Positions 37,062 through 45,160 of a stretch of 64,000 bases of DNA are shown here, piece after piece. The DNA is taken from assembly GCF_002368335.1 (NCBI RefSeq), contig NZ_AP018288.1, forward strand, positions 4,514,628-4,578,627, written 5' to 3'. The DNA is from Nostoc sp. NIES-4103. Lineage in GTDB: Bacteria; Cyanobacteriota; Cyanobacteriia; Cyanobacteriales; Nostocaceae. The number at the start of each line of letters is the position of its first letter. Within the stretch, counting starts at the first letter, position 1. The translations under genes and the position numbers were made by a program. The notes below the pieces were generated by a model. That model was not told the origin of the DNA and did no database searches. It saw only the letters and a list, made by a program, of their open reading frames with translations.

Positions 37062-37394
37062 ATGGCCAAGCGTGCCAACAAGCTCGTCATAGTCACGGAA
37101 AAGGTGCTGATGAAAAAGGTCGCCAAGATCATTGATGAAGCCGGGGCGACTGGTTATACGGTGGTAGATACTGGCGGTAAAGGCAGTCGCAACGTGCGCT
37201 CTACGGGTAAACCCAACACTTCCGACACCGATTCAAATGTAAAGTTCGAGGTACTCACCGAAACTCGGGATATGGCAGAGAAGATTGCGGATCAGGTCGC
37301 AATCAATTTTTTCACCGATTATGCGGGCATTATCTATATCTGTGAAGCAGAGGTACTGTACGGGAGAACTTTCTGTGGGCCAGACGGCTGTTGA
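37062..37394 (+). CDS. sbtB: PII-like regulator SbtB
   Basis: A trimeric PII-like protein of 110 residues that binds adenine nucleotides, including cAMP, and inhibits or tunes SbtA. The ferredoxin-like fold starts KRANKLVIVTEKVLMKKVAK. The T-loop region is GYTVVDTGGKGSRNVRSTGK. The C-terminal redox loop is intact as CGPDGC, matching the CGPxGC motif known to control nucleotide handling in some SbtB proteins. ATG 37062 follows AAGGAGG. The gene sits directly after sbtA. Its last codons are partly duplicated downstream (37441-37480). Confidence 0.93.
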   Translation: MAKRANKLVIVTEKVLMKKVAKIIDEAGATGYTVVDTGGKGSRNVRSTGKPNTSDTDSNVKFEVLTETRDMAEKIADQVAINFFTDYAGIIYICEAEVLYGRTFCGPDGC

Positions 37395-37440
37395 GTCGAA
37401 ATGACGCGCCATAAAAGGAACAAGCGAGCTATTAGTGCGA

Positions 37441-37480
37441 GTTTCTGTGGGTCAGACGGCTGTTGCATCAAGACGACGCA
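37441..37480 (+). repeat. duplicated 3' end of sbtB
   Basis: Gtttctgtgggtcagacggc, then tgttgcatcaagacgacgca, resembles 37369-37408 (ttctgtgggccagacggctg, then ttgagtcgaaatgacgcgcc). It would encode FCGSDGC, the same redox-loop end, but lies beyond the sbtB stop with no frame leading into it. Confidence 0.7.
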
Positions 37481-37486
37481 GACCCC

Positions 37487-37514
37487 AAAGGCCGAGGTCA
37501 TGACCTCGGCTTTT
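37487..37514 (+). terminator. rho-independent terminator of sbtAB
   Basis: A perfect palindrome GCCGAGGTCATGACCTCGGC flanked by AAAG and followed by TTTT. The 10-bp stem with almost no loop sequence is very stable. It separates sbtAB from the antiporter gene, which then needs its own promoter. Confidence 0.88.
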
Positions 37515-37620
37515 AAGTGAGTGTGTTTCGTGTCCGCAGGACGTTGACCCTGGCGCAGAAGTCATTCCCCCCACAGTTTTATAACTTCCTCAAACCCTTA
37601 ACCTTTATTGCTTTAAACTC

Positions 37621-39033
37621 ATGATTTTGTCTAACATTCTGCCTCCTTTCAGTGGGGGGATGGCCGCTCTCATGGCTCCGATACCATTTTTGGCGACCGT
37701 TGTTGCTGAGGATTCACCCATTATTCTGTCTGGCGTATTGCTGACGCTGGTGGTGATTTATCTGGCCAGCAAATTCGGCGCAGAGGTCGCTAGGCGATTG
37801 GATTTTCCGCCCGTCCTGGGGGAACTGGTTGCCGGTGTGATTGTCGGCGTTTCGGCGTTGCACCTGGTGATCTTTCCTGAAGGGGGGCTGTCTGCCTCTG
37901 ACTCGGTGATTATGACAGCGCTGCAAGGATTGAATCAATTGGCACCAGATGCGCTGACCCGAATCTTTGAGTCGCAAAGTGAAGTGATTTCGGTTCTAGC
38001 TGAAATCGGTGTGATCATTTTGCTGTTTGAAATTGGACTGGAATCCGATCTGCGGCAACTGAAGGAAGTGGGAATTCAAGCCACGGTTGTCGCCTGTGTG
38101 GGAGTCGCAGCACCTTTTGCGGCCGGTACGGCAGGGTTAATGATGCTCTTTCATGTCGCAGCAATTCCAGCAATTTTTGCAGGGGCCGCGTTAACAGCAA
38201 CGAGTATCGGCATTACCTCTAAAGTATTGTCAGAGTTAGGTCAACTCAAATCCAAAGAAGGGCAAATCATTGTTGGCGCGGCGGTAATTGATGATGTCCT
38301 CGGCATTATTGTCCTGGCTGTAGTCGCCAGTTTAGCCAAAACCGGTGAGATTGATGTTGCCAATGTCATTTACTTAATTGTCAGCGCTACGGCATTCTTG
38401 ATTGGATCAATTTTATTGGGGGGTGTCTTTAACAAAAGTTTTGTGGTGATCGTGGATCAGCTCAAAACCCGTGGAAATATTGTTATTCCGGCATTCATCT
38501 TCGCTTTCTTCATGGCATTTTTAGGTAACGCCATTCATCTCGAAGCCATTTTGGGTGCCTTTGCAGCGGGCTTGGTACTCGATGAAACCGATCCTCGAAA
38601 CGAGTTAGATGAATTGATCAAACCGATCGCCGATTTACTGGTACCCATCTTCTTTGTGACGGTGGGAGCGCGTGCCGACCTCGGTGTTTTGAACCCGACG
38701 GTACCGGAGAATCGAGCGGGTCTGTTGATTGCAACGTTTTTGATCGCAGTGGCGATTATCGGCAAGCTGATCACAGGTTGGGCAGTGTTTGGACAACCCG
38801 GCATCAATCGAGTGGCGATCGGGGTTGGGATGATCCCTAGAGGTGAGGTTGGTCTAGTGTTTGCTGGCATTGGCTCAGCTAGCGGCATTTTGGATAAGCC
38901 GCTGGAGGTGTCGATTATTATCATGGTAATTTTGACAACTTTCCTGGCTCCACCTTTTTTACGGGTTGCCTTTGGTTCATCCACGAATCCCATCCCAGAA
39001 TCTACCACGGCTGTAGAAACAGCAAGTGAGTAA
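37621..39033 (+). CDS. CPA2 family Na+/H+ antiporter (NhaS3-like)
   Basis: A 470-residue membrane antiporter with about 12-13 helices. Family marks: DFPPVLGELVAGVIVGVSAL early, LLFEIGLESDLRQLKEVG, the unwound helix TATSIGITSKVLSELGQL, the ion-site GAAVIDDVLGIIVLAVVAS, and IPRGEVGLVFAGIGSASGIL late. The closest concept is cyanobacterial NhaS3, which removes Na+ from the cytosol. Next to SbtA this makes sense: bicarbonate enters with Na+ and the antiporter exports the Na+. ATG 37621. Ion specificity is inferred. Confidence 0.88.
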   Translation: MILSNILPPFSGGMAALMAPIPFLATVVAEDSPIILSGVLLTLVVIYLASKFGAEVARRLDFPPVLGELVAGVIVGVSALHLVIFPEGGLSASDSVIMTALQGLNQLAPDALTRIFESQSEVISVLAEIGVIILLFEIGLESDLRQLKEVGIQATVVACVGVAAPFAAGTAGLMMLFHVAAIPAIFAGAALTATSIGITSKVLSELGQLKSKEGQIIVGAAVIDDVLGIIVLAVVASLAKTGEIDVANVIYLIVSATAFLIGSILLGGVFNKSFVVIVDQLKTRGNIVIPAFIFAFFMAFLGNAIHLEAILGAFAAGLVLDETDPRNELDELIKPIADLLVPIFFVTVGARADLGVLNPTVPENRAGLLIATFLIAVAIIGKLITGWAVFGQPGINRVAIGVGMIPRGEVGLVFAGIGSASGILDKPLEVSIIIMVILTTFLAPPFLRVAFGSSTNPIPESTTAVETASE

Positions 39034-39168
39034 CGGTTTTACGAGATTACGGCTGTTTACTCAATGGATGATTGTGGCGCGAGGTTGTGTGAACGATCAA
39101 GAAATTGCAGAATTTCTAGCACCAAGTTACACCAATCAACGGTAGCTGGGTAAATGCCGATGACCTGG

Positions 39169-39294
39169 TTATTTAACGGGGTCATCAGCGTTACCTTTGT
39201 CATAAGCAACGCTGAAATGATACAAACCTCGATAAATCATTTCCAAAGAAATGCGGTCAAATGGTAGAGATAATTCATCAGCAACTGCATCGCC
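39169..39294 (-). pseudogene. C-terminal remnant of an IS transposase
   Basis: On the minus strand the last frame reads LGDAVADELSLPFDRISLEM, then IYRGLYHFSVAYDKGNADDP, ending VK and TAA. The LPF..IS.EM..RGLY.F pattern is typical of the C-terminus of DDE transposases of the IS4-type group in cyanobacteria. The reading frame is broken exactly at the right direct repeat. Only about 42 codons remain. Confidence 0.55.
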
Positions 39295-39360
39295 CAGGTA
39301 ATAAGGTATCTAAAATCTGAACAATTAACCAATCGAAAAAAAGGAAATTCTTCTGGCTGT
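39295..39360. repeat. right direct repeat of the sbtA island
   Basis: Second copy of the repeat at 35529-35595, same orientation. It abuts the transposase remnant on its left. The region to the right leads into native-looking genes. Confidence 0.9.
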
Positions 39361-39395
39361 TGGGCCTTAACTGAACCGTATTGATTTAAAAGCCC

Positions 39396-39971
39396 CTAAT
39401 CTTCAGGTGGTTGCCAATCAGGATTAGTTAGACTTGTTAAAATATGATCTTGCCATTGTCCATTAATTAATAAATAGTCTCTGGCATATCCTTCCACAAC
39501 AAAGCCCAGCCTTTTGAGAACATTACCACTGCGTTGATTGTGGGGCATATAATTTGCCATGACGCGGTGAAAATTTAATTCTTGAAATAGATACTGAATA
39601 GCAGCTTTCAACGCTTCTGTCATATAGCCTTTACCTTGTTCAGCCTCTGCAAGGCTATATCCTACATAGCAAAAGTGAGCAGAACCGCGAACAAAATTAT
39701 TAAAATTGATGACTCCGATAATTTCTTGAGGGTTTCTTCTGAGAAAAATAAATAGTTTTAAAGACTGGTCATGTATGAATTCCAAAAAACTATTTTCGAG
39801 ATTATATTGCCAGTACTCTTCTGTGAAGAATTTATCAACCCAATTGGGATAAAATGGAGTCAGGTAAGTTTTATTTTCATTAAAATATTTGAGGATTTGG
39901 GGTATATCTTCTTGAATCCCAATTCTTAATAAAAGACGTTTGCTGGTAATTAAGGGCAGTTCTGATTTCAT
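39396..39971 (-). CDS. GNAT family N-acetyltransferase (RimJ/RimL-like)
   Basis: A 191-residue acetyltransferase. The N-terminal LITSKRLLLRIGIQEDIPQI and the acetyl-CoA-binding region YSLAEAEQGKGYMTEALKAA (the Q-x-x-G-x-G/A-like loop) are typical. The end MPHNQRSGNVLKRLGFVVEG, with N.RS..V..RLGF, is the RimJ/RimL signature. It probably acetylates an N-terminus or small amine; the target is unknown. ATG 39971. Confidence 0.88.
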   Translation of the reverse strand: MKSELPLITSKRLLLRIGIQEDIPQILKYFNENKTYLTPFYPNWVDKFFTEEYWQYNLENSFLEFIHDQSLKLFIFLRRNPQEIIGVINFNNFVRGSAHFCYVGYSLAEAEQGKGYMTEALKAAIQYLFQELNFHRVMANYMPHNQRSGNVLKRLGFVVEGYARDYLLINGQWQDHILTSLTNPDWQPPED

Positions 39972-39997
39972 AAAATACTTAATGACACTAATGTTAT

Positions 39998-40720
39998 TTA
40001 TTCACACTTTTTCAAGCTTTTAACTTCTCTCATACCTGCTGCATGTGGCTGAAACTTTTTGTCAAAAACAGTAAGATTGTCATAGCAGGAGTTATCAAGA
40101 GCAGCATTGACTAGATTTGCACCAAATAAATCTGAACCACGCAAATCTACATGGCTAAGATTAGTACCTTGCAAGTTGGCAAACCTTAAATTCATACCTT
40201 GCAAGTTAGCATGTGTAAGATTTGCTCCTAAAAGTATAGATGGTTGTTTATTAGATTTTATCCTGAGTAGATTTGCATCTTGCAAAAACATCACTACATA
40301 ACGTTTACGCCCAGGATCTAATTCTTGTAAAACTGCCTGAGTTATTGCTCGAAAAATAGCTGAGTTATCTTTAATTTTTTGAGGATTATCTTCTAAAATT
40401 ACCTCTGTCATTGTCTTGAGGTAATCAGAAAGGATAGCTTGCCGAGAATAATCAGCAGTTAATTCTATATTTCCTGAAAATCTTGGTAATTGATAGATTG
40501 GCTGTTTGAAACCATTGGAAATATTTCCTAACAGCAACATCAAAAAGATGATTACAGCAATCAAAGCCCCGACAATAGGAGCGATCGCGCCCTGACGAAT
40601 TTCATGTGAGATAATAATTGTCTTGAAGATTTCTATAGCTCTCACAAAGTAGCTACTCACAGTTGTCGATTTTGTAGCAGGAGCAGGCAATTTCACAATT
40701 TCGTGACGCTGTGTATCCAT
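39998..40720 (-). CDS. pentapeptide repeat protein with a membrane anchor
   Basis: A 240-residue protein. A hydrophobic segment at about 44-68 (GALIAVIIFLMLLLGNISNG) anchors it. After a helical linker, the C-terminal part (about 155-210) has A(N/D)Lxx units: LLGANLTHANLQGMNLRFAN, then LQGTNLSHVDLRGSDLFGAN. These stack into a right-handed beta helix. Such proteins are common in cyanobacteria, mostly of unknown role. It starts 26 bp before the GNAT gene on the same strand, so the two may be co-transcribed. Confidence 0.85.
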   Translation of the reverse strand: MDTQRHEIVKLPAPATKSTTVSSYFVRAIEIFKTIIISHEIRQGAIAPIVGALIAVIIFLMLLLGNISNGFKQPIYQLPRFSGNIELTADYSRQAILSDYLKTMTEVILEDNPQKIKDNSAIFRAITQAVLQELDPGRKRYVVMFLQDANLLRIKSNKQPSILLGANLTHANLQGMNLRFANLQGTNLSHVDLRGSDLFGANLVNAALDNSCYDNLTVFDKKFQPHAAGMREVKSLKKCE

Positions 40721-41088
40721 GGTTTTAGCAAAATAAGAGCGAAAATGTAACGCAGTTTACAGAAATGTGATGAGTTTTGCCTACATTTAATAAATTCTAC
40801 AGCAATTATTCTTGCTAGATCAGCATCTTCCCATGAGAAAGTTCAGCTTGATGAATATGCTAAGTGTGGCAGAGATTTTAGGTGAGTATTTTTACAGTCA
40901 ATCTGCCATCCAAGCAAAATCTTGATAAGCTGTTCTCTAATATCTACAGCGCTAGGATTAGAGTCAATCAGTAGTAAAACGCAACAGGCGGTACAACTTC
41001 TTAAAAATTGCTCTATGCCAACGCTGTACTTCACCAAAGAAAACAAGCAGACAGCTGTTGATAAATTCAGTCTACAAGAAGGATAGTA

Positions 41089-42078
41089 ATGTCGAGAATA
41101 CGCTACGATTGGCAGCAAGCAGAGATCCGCGCAATATACGATCAGCCATTGCTAGAGCTTATTTATCAAGCTGCTAGCATTCATCGTCAATATCATGACT
41201 CAACAAAAATACAAGTCTGTAAACTCATTTCTATTAAAACAGGAGCCTGTCCCGAAGATTGTAGCTACTGTGCCCAATCTTCGCGTTATAAAACAGAGGT
41301 GAAACCGCAAGCACTTCTAGAAAAGGAAACAGTAGTCAGCATTGCCCAAACTGCTAAACAGCAAGGTGTGAGTCGCGTCTGTATGGGTGCTGCTTGGCGT
41401 GAAGTGCGGGATAATTCTCAATTCGAGACAGTCCTAGAAATGGTCAAAGAAGTGACCGACATGGGTTTGGAAGTATGCTGTACTCTAGGAATGCTAACAA
41501 AAGACCAGGCAAAGCGGTTAGAAGCAGCTGGACTGTACGCCTATAACCATAATTTGGATACTTCACAAGAATATTACAGCACAATTATTACCACCAGGAC
41601 TTATAGCGATCGCCTGCACACAATTGACAATGTTCGTCAGACAAATGTAACTGTATGTTCCGGCGGTATCTTAGGTTTGGGTGAAACTGTTGACGATCGC
41701 ATAGGGATGTTACACACTCTATCAAACCTACAACCGCATCCTGAATCTGTACCAATTAATATTCTTTCCCAAGTACCAGGTACACCATTGGAAAATCAGC
41801 CTGATGTTCCCATTTGGGATGTGGTGCGAATGATTGCCACAGCACGTATTTTAATGCCAGCTTCCGACGTGCGTCTCAGTGCTGGTAGGGCTAGACTTTC
41901 CCAAGTTGAGCAAGCTTTGTGCTTTATGGCAGGGGCAAATTCCATCTTTTCTAGTGACGACAACAAGATGTTAACTGTCACTACTCCTTGCCCAGATTAC
42001 AATGCTGACCGAGAAATGCTTAATTTACTCGGCTTAGAAATGCGTCCCCCTTCCCAAAGGCCCGAAAACGTGGGGTGA
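41089..42078 (+). CDS. bioB: biotin synthase
   Basis: A radical-SAM enzyme that inserts sulfur into dethiobiotin. The SAM-cluster motif is GACPEDCSYCAQSSRY (C-x3-C-x2-C). The N-terminus (LIYQAASIHRQYHDSTKIQV) and later VCSGGILGLGETVDDRIGML, FLxxAN-like GANSIFSSDD and the Arg ligand in SDVRLSAGRA are all present. Length 329 aa is normal. ATG 41089 follows AAGGATA. The stop TGA overlaps the first unit of a ggggtgat repeat array that follows. Confidence 0.95.
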   Translation: MSRIRYDWQQAEIRAIYDQPLLELIYQAASIHRQYHDSTKIQVCKLISIKTGACPEDCSYCAQSSRYKTEVKPQALLEKETVVSIAQTAKQQGVSRVCMGAAWREVRDNSQFETVLEMVKEVTDMGLEVCCTLGMLTKDQAKRLEAAGLYAYNHNLDTSQEYYSTIITTRTYSDRLHTIDNVRQTNVTVCSGGILGLGETVDDRIGMLHTLSNLQPHPESVPINILSQVPGTPLENQPDVPIWDVVRMIATARILMPASDVRLSAGRARLSQVEQALCFMAGANSIFSSDDNKMLTVTTPCPDYNADREMLNLLGLEMRPPSQRPENVG

Positions 42079-42131
42079 TGGGGGGATGGGGTGATGGGGT
42101 GATGGGGGGATGGGGTGATGGGGTGATGGGG
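42070..42131. repeat. tandem array of ggggtgat-type units
   Basis: About seven copies of ggggtgat/ggggggat directly follow bioB. The first unit contributes the stop codon TGA, so array slippage could alter the bioB 3' end. Confidence 0.85.
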
Positions 42132-42179
42132 AGAAAGAAATAATTAATGCCCAATGCCCATTGCCCAATGCCCCATGAC

Positions 42180-42220
42180 GGCAGTTGCTCCACTTGGGGA
42201 AACCCCAAGACCGCACTGCC
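42180..42220. repeat. 41-bp palindromic repeat
   Basis: GGCAGTTGCTCCACTTGGGG, then AAACCCCAAGACCGCACTGCC. It is the reverse complement of 29757-29797 with two mismatches. It lies between bioB and petL. Confidence 0.8.
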
Positions 42221-42259
42221 TCCCCAATGCCCAATTCCTAATGCCCCATCCCCTATTTT

Positions 42260-42355
42260 TTAAAGAATCTTGGCAGCACGCAGACCAAACAACAGACTTA
42301 CGGCTATGCCTGTAAACAACGCCAAGAAGCCAATATAAGCTATCACTGCAAACAT
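42260..42355 (-). CDS. petL: cytochrome b6f complex subunit VI (PetL)
   Basis: A 31-residue protein, MFAVIAYIGFLALFTGIAVS followed by LLFGLRAAKIL. It is one transmembrane helix and closely matches PetL of Anabaena-type cyanobacteria as I remember it (AYIGFLALFTGIA..LLFGLR.AKIL). PetL sits at the periphery of cytochrome b6f in the thylakoid membrane and stabilises the dimer. The gene is convergent with bioB. It is easily missed because of its size. Confidence 0.9.
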   Translation of the reverse strand: MFAVIAYIGFLALFTGIAVSLLFGLRAAKIL

Positions 42356-42675
42356 TTATGTTTCTCCACAATACTTCACTAAATCTATTGAATCATTACT
42401 TTCTAGTGATTAGACATTAGTCAACGGTCAATAGTCAAAAAGTCTTTGTTTTCCACGCCAGTGCTTACACTCTGGAAAGCCAGTTTTTCAACCTACATTC
42501 CCCAGGGGTGCAGGGGTGCAGGGGTACAGGGAAGAGAATTCTTAAAATCACCCTCATCCTCCTCATTGCCCCCTAACCCCAGAGGGGGCCCCGAAGCCCC
42601 CCATCCCCCTCATCTCCCTTACCCCCCTCATCTCCCTCATCTCCCTGGTTGTGGATGTTGTTTGCAGCGTAGATT

Positions 42676-43026
42676 CTAATAAACCAATGGGGCCATGTTA
42701 CGCATCTGACGTAAAGAGTTTATACAAGCTGGACAGTCACAGTTAAATAGGGTGACTGCCATTTCGCTTTCTTCGACGTTGAACTCTAGCATGGGAACAT
42801 CATCGTTAGAAAACTCAACCTCAGTCTGAGTGCTAGGAATTTGAGCCAATACTGAAGCCCTAGCACACACAAGACCAACTTTATGGTAATTACGTACACA
42901 GGATAGTTTATCTGTGCTTTTTGCTTCTGGTTCGGTTGCTTGTGCTTGATTAAATATTGCTCCCATAGATAGGAGTGAGCTAATCAGCACAGGGGTAGAA
43001 AGCAAGCTAAGTATAATTTTGTTCAT
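42676..43026 (-). CDS. secreted hypothetical protein, 116 aa
   Basis: ATG 43026 has AAGGAAA upstream and opens a signal peptide (MNKIILSLLSTPVLISSLLS followed by MGAIFNQAQA). The mature protein has cysteines in KLSCVRNYHKVGLVCARAS and a C-terminal FNCDCPACINSLRQM with C-x-C-x2-C. These suggest a metal or disulfide role in the periplasm or lumen. No family is recognised. The TTG at 43041 is unnecessary. The 42356-42675 spacer upstream of petL consists largely of C-rich cccctcatc repeats. Confidence 0.68.
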   Translation of the reverse strand: MNKIILSLLSTPVLISSLLSMGAIFNQAQATEPEAKSTDKLSCVRNYHKVGLVCARASVLAQIPSTQTEVEFSNDDVPMLEFNVEESEMAVTLFNCDCPACINSLRQMRNMAPLVY

Positions 43027-43305
43027 CAGTTTCCTTATCAAACAATCCCGACTGCTCAGATTATTTTGATTAAATCTTACAGTTCAAGTGAATGTCCATC
43101 AGGAATACAAGAAACTTGCATGTCTGTATAAGTTCCTGAATTCATGCTCAATCTCATTCCCCATTCCCCATTCTCCCTTCCCCCTTGCCCATTCCCAATA
43201 ACCGTACCTTCACGGACGGACACCACGACCATTAGAAAGATTAAAATCACTTAACATTTCGTTACACTAAAAACATCGAGAGCAGCAAAAGCAAGTCTCT
43301 CGCAG

Positions 43306-44451
43306 ATGAAATCAAAGGTGAACGACATGAATGGCACAATTCGCGTTGGTAATCTCTTCGGAATTCCCTTCTATATCCATCCCTCATGGTTTTTAGTTCT
43401 GGGCTTGGTGACTTGGAGTTATAGCAGCGGACTAGCAATGCAATTTCCTCAACTATCTGGGGGATTGGCATTGATACTAGGATTAATTACAGCGTTGTCG
43501 TTGTTTGCCTCTGTCGTCGCCCACGAATTAGGACACAGTTTTGTGGCAATTCGCCAGGGAATTGATGTTAAATCAATCACACTATTTATATTTGGTGGTT
43601 TAGCAAGCTTAGAAAAAGAGTCAGAAACCCCAGCGGAGGCTTTTTGGGTAGCGATCGCCGGCCCCTTAGTTAGCCTGATACTATGCGGTATCATTACAGT
43701 CATTGGTGTTACCACTGCCGTATCCGGCCCATTGGCTGCAATCCTCGGTGTCTTAGCTTCTGTGAACTTGGCACTAGCGTTGTTTAACTTAATTCCTGGT
43801 TTGCCATTGGATGGTGGTAATATCCTCAAAGCCTTAGTTTGGAAAATTACAGGCAATCCATACAAAGGTGTAACCTTTGCTAGTCGAGTTGGGCAAATCT
43901 TTGGTTGGGTAGCTGTTACTTCTGGCTTACTTCCCCTACTGTTCTTTGGTAGCTTTGCTAACATTTGGAACTTGTTAGTCGGTTTCTTCTTGCTACAAAA
44001 TGCGGGTAATGCAGCTCAATATGCGAGAGTCCAAGAACAACTCACAGGTTTGACAGCAGAAGATGCTGTGACAGCCAATAGCCCAATCGTATCTGAAAAC
44101 CTCAGCCTGAGAGAATTTGCTGATGAGCAGATCTTAAATAGCCAAGACTGGCGTAAATTCTTAGTAACAGATAATGATGGACAATTAGTAGGTGCGATCG
44201 CAGTTGATGACTTACGAACCATTTCTACAACACAGTGGTCAGAAACTCAAGTCAAAGAAGTTATGCGACCCATTGCCCAATCTACCACAGTCAAGTCAAC
44301 TCAACCTTTGTTAGAGGTAGTGCAGCTACTCGAACAACAAAAGTTGTCAGCGCTTCCCGTAATTGGTGATAACGGAGTGCTAGTCGGGATTTTAGAAAAA
44401 GCTGCGGTTATCCAACTACTGCAAAGCAGATATCAACCCAATCCTGCATAG
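43306..44451 (+). CDS. site-2 protease-like M50 peptidase with CBS domains
   Basis: An intramembrane zinc metalloprotease of 381 residues. HELGH in VVAHELGHSFVAI supplies the two His ligands and the Glu. The second motif NLIPGLPLDGGNIL gives the Asp ligand. About six helices occupy residues 1-225. A pair of CBS domains (about 245-381, with ALPVIGDNGVLVGIL) could sense adenine nucleotides. Bacterial S2P enzymes release membrane-bound anti-sigma factors; no such target is encoded nearby. ATG 43306 or ATG 43327 could be the start. A terminator follows at 44480. Confidence 0.92.
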   Translation: MKSKVNDMNGTIRVGNLFGIPFYIHPSWFLVLGLVTWSYSSGLAMQFPQLSGGLALILGLITALSLFASVVAHELGHSFVAIRQGIDVKSITLFIFGGLASLEKESETPAEAFWVAIAGPLVSLILCGIITVIGVTTAVSGPLAAILGVLASVNLALALFNLIPGLPLDGGNILKALVWKITGNPYKGVTFASRVGQIFGWVAVTSGLLPLLFFGSFANIWNLLVGFFLLQNAGNAAQYARVQEQLTGLTAEDAVTANSPIVSENLSLREFADEQILNSQDWRKFLVTDNDGQLVGAIAVDDLRTISTTQWSETQVKEVMRPIAQSTTVKSTQPLLEVVQLLEQQKLSALPVIGDNGVLVGILEKAAVIQLLQSRYQPNPA

Positions 44452-44479
44452 TTATCTGATCAAATACTCCTTCTCACAC

Positions 44480-44509
44480 CTCCCTCACAGTTGCTGAGGG
44501 AGTTTTTTT
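44480..44509 (+). terminator. rho-independent terminator of the M50 protease gene
   Basis: Stem CTCCCTCA / TGAGGGAG with a 7-base loop (cagttgc), followed by seven T. It is 29 bp after the protease stop codon. Confidence 0.9.
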
Positions 44510-44540
44510 GTAAACAATTGAACAAGATGTATTTGCAGTA

Positions 44541-44843
44541 TCAGCAAAGCTGTAAATTATCAATGGGTGATACTTGTTTCCAAGCTTCAGATTCGTGTGC
44601 AGCAATCCAAAGGTCGTACTTTTGCTGGAGGTTTAGCCAAAGTTCGGGAGTCGTTTGAAAAGCTGCGGCTAAACGCAGTGCCATATTAGGTGTAATACTA
44701 GCCTGTTCATTAACAATTTCTGATACAGTCTTGCGAGAAACCCCAAGAATATCAGCAAGCTGAGTAATAGTCATATTCAAAGGTTCTAGATATTGGCGCT
44801 TAATCAGTCCTCCTGGATGTCTTGGTTTTCTTTTGGTAATCAT
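44541..44843 (-). CDS. higA: HigA-type antitoxin
   Basis: A 100-residue XRE-type DNA-binding antitoxin. The helix-turn-helix is MTITQLADILGVSRKTVSEI, and HPGGLIKRQYLEPLNMTITQ is the usual HigA N-terminal pattern. The tail NMALRLAAAFQTTPELWLNL is also diagnostic. It should neutralise the HigB product encoded 11 bp upstream and repress the operon, probably at the palindrome 45142-45160. Confidence 0.92.
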   Translation of the reverse strand: MITKRKPRHPGGLIKRQYLEPLNMTITQLADILGVSRKTVSEIVNEQASITPNMALRLAAAFQTTPELWLNLQQKYDLWIAAHESEAWKQVSPIDNLQLC

Positions 44844-44854
44844 GCTTATTTTCC

Positions 44855-45133
44855 TTAGTGATAGTCTTCGTAATTCACAACGTAGGCATTTCCATCTTCA
44901 AAGAGAAACGTTACACGCCAATTTTTAGATACGGTGACTGACCATTCTCCCTTTCTATCTTCCATTAGCTGATGAAGCCCAGAACCTGGGTATCTCATAT
45001 CTTGAATTTCAGAAGCCGCATCGAGTCTATCAAGTATATCTAGTAATTTTTCAGCGTGCGCGGGTTGTATGCCGCTTCTGTCATCATCTTCAAAAAGCTT
45101 TTTCAGTCCCTTATACTTAAACGTTTTGATCAC
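44855..45133 (-). CDS. higB: HigB-type toxin (RelE superfamily)
   Basis: A ribosome-dependent mRNA interferase of 92 residues. Family text: IKTFKYKGLKKLFEDDDRSG, RLDAASEIQDMRYPGSGLHQ, and WSVTVSKNWRVTFLFEDGNA ending NYEDYH. The catalytic-type Arg, Tyr/His residues of HigB are present, so it looks active. The toxin gene comes first, as is usual for higBA. The start is GTG at 45133. Confidence 0.92.
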   Translation of the reverse strand: MIKTFKYKGLKKLFEDDDRSGIQPAHAEKLLDILDRLDAASEIQDMRYPGSGLHQLMEDRKGEWSVTVSKNWRVTFLFEDGNAYVVNYEDYH

Positions 45134-45141
45134 ACAATTAT

Positions 45142-45160
45142 TGTAACCCTATGGGTTACA
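45142..45160. promoter_or_regulatory. probable HigA operator
   Basis: A perfect inverted repeat TGTAACCCTATGGGTTACA, 9 bp upstream of the higB start. HigA proteins bind such palindromes to repress their own operon. The site overlaps the last bases of coaBC (stop at 45156-45158). Confidence 0.65.

Noticed and set aside
39034..39144. Frame after the antiporter reading LFTQWMIVARGCVNDQEIAE
   Set aside because: It looks like the tail of some protein but has no start and I cannot assign it. Probably another fragment within the island.
40843..41118. 91-codon - strand frame with VLLLIDSNPSAVDIREQLIK, vaguely like a response-regulator receiver start
   Set aside because: It overlaps the bioB start on the other strand and lacks the acidic pair, Thr and Lys positions of receivers. 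It could be a decayed relic but cannot be supported.
42020..42371. Several - strand frames of 60-75 codons
   Set aside because: They are translations of ggggtgat arrays and the 41-bp palindrome. The real gene here is the 31-codon petL.
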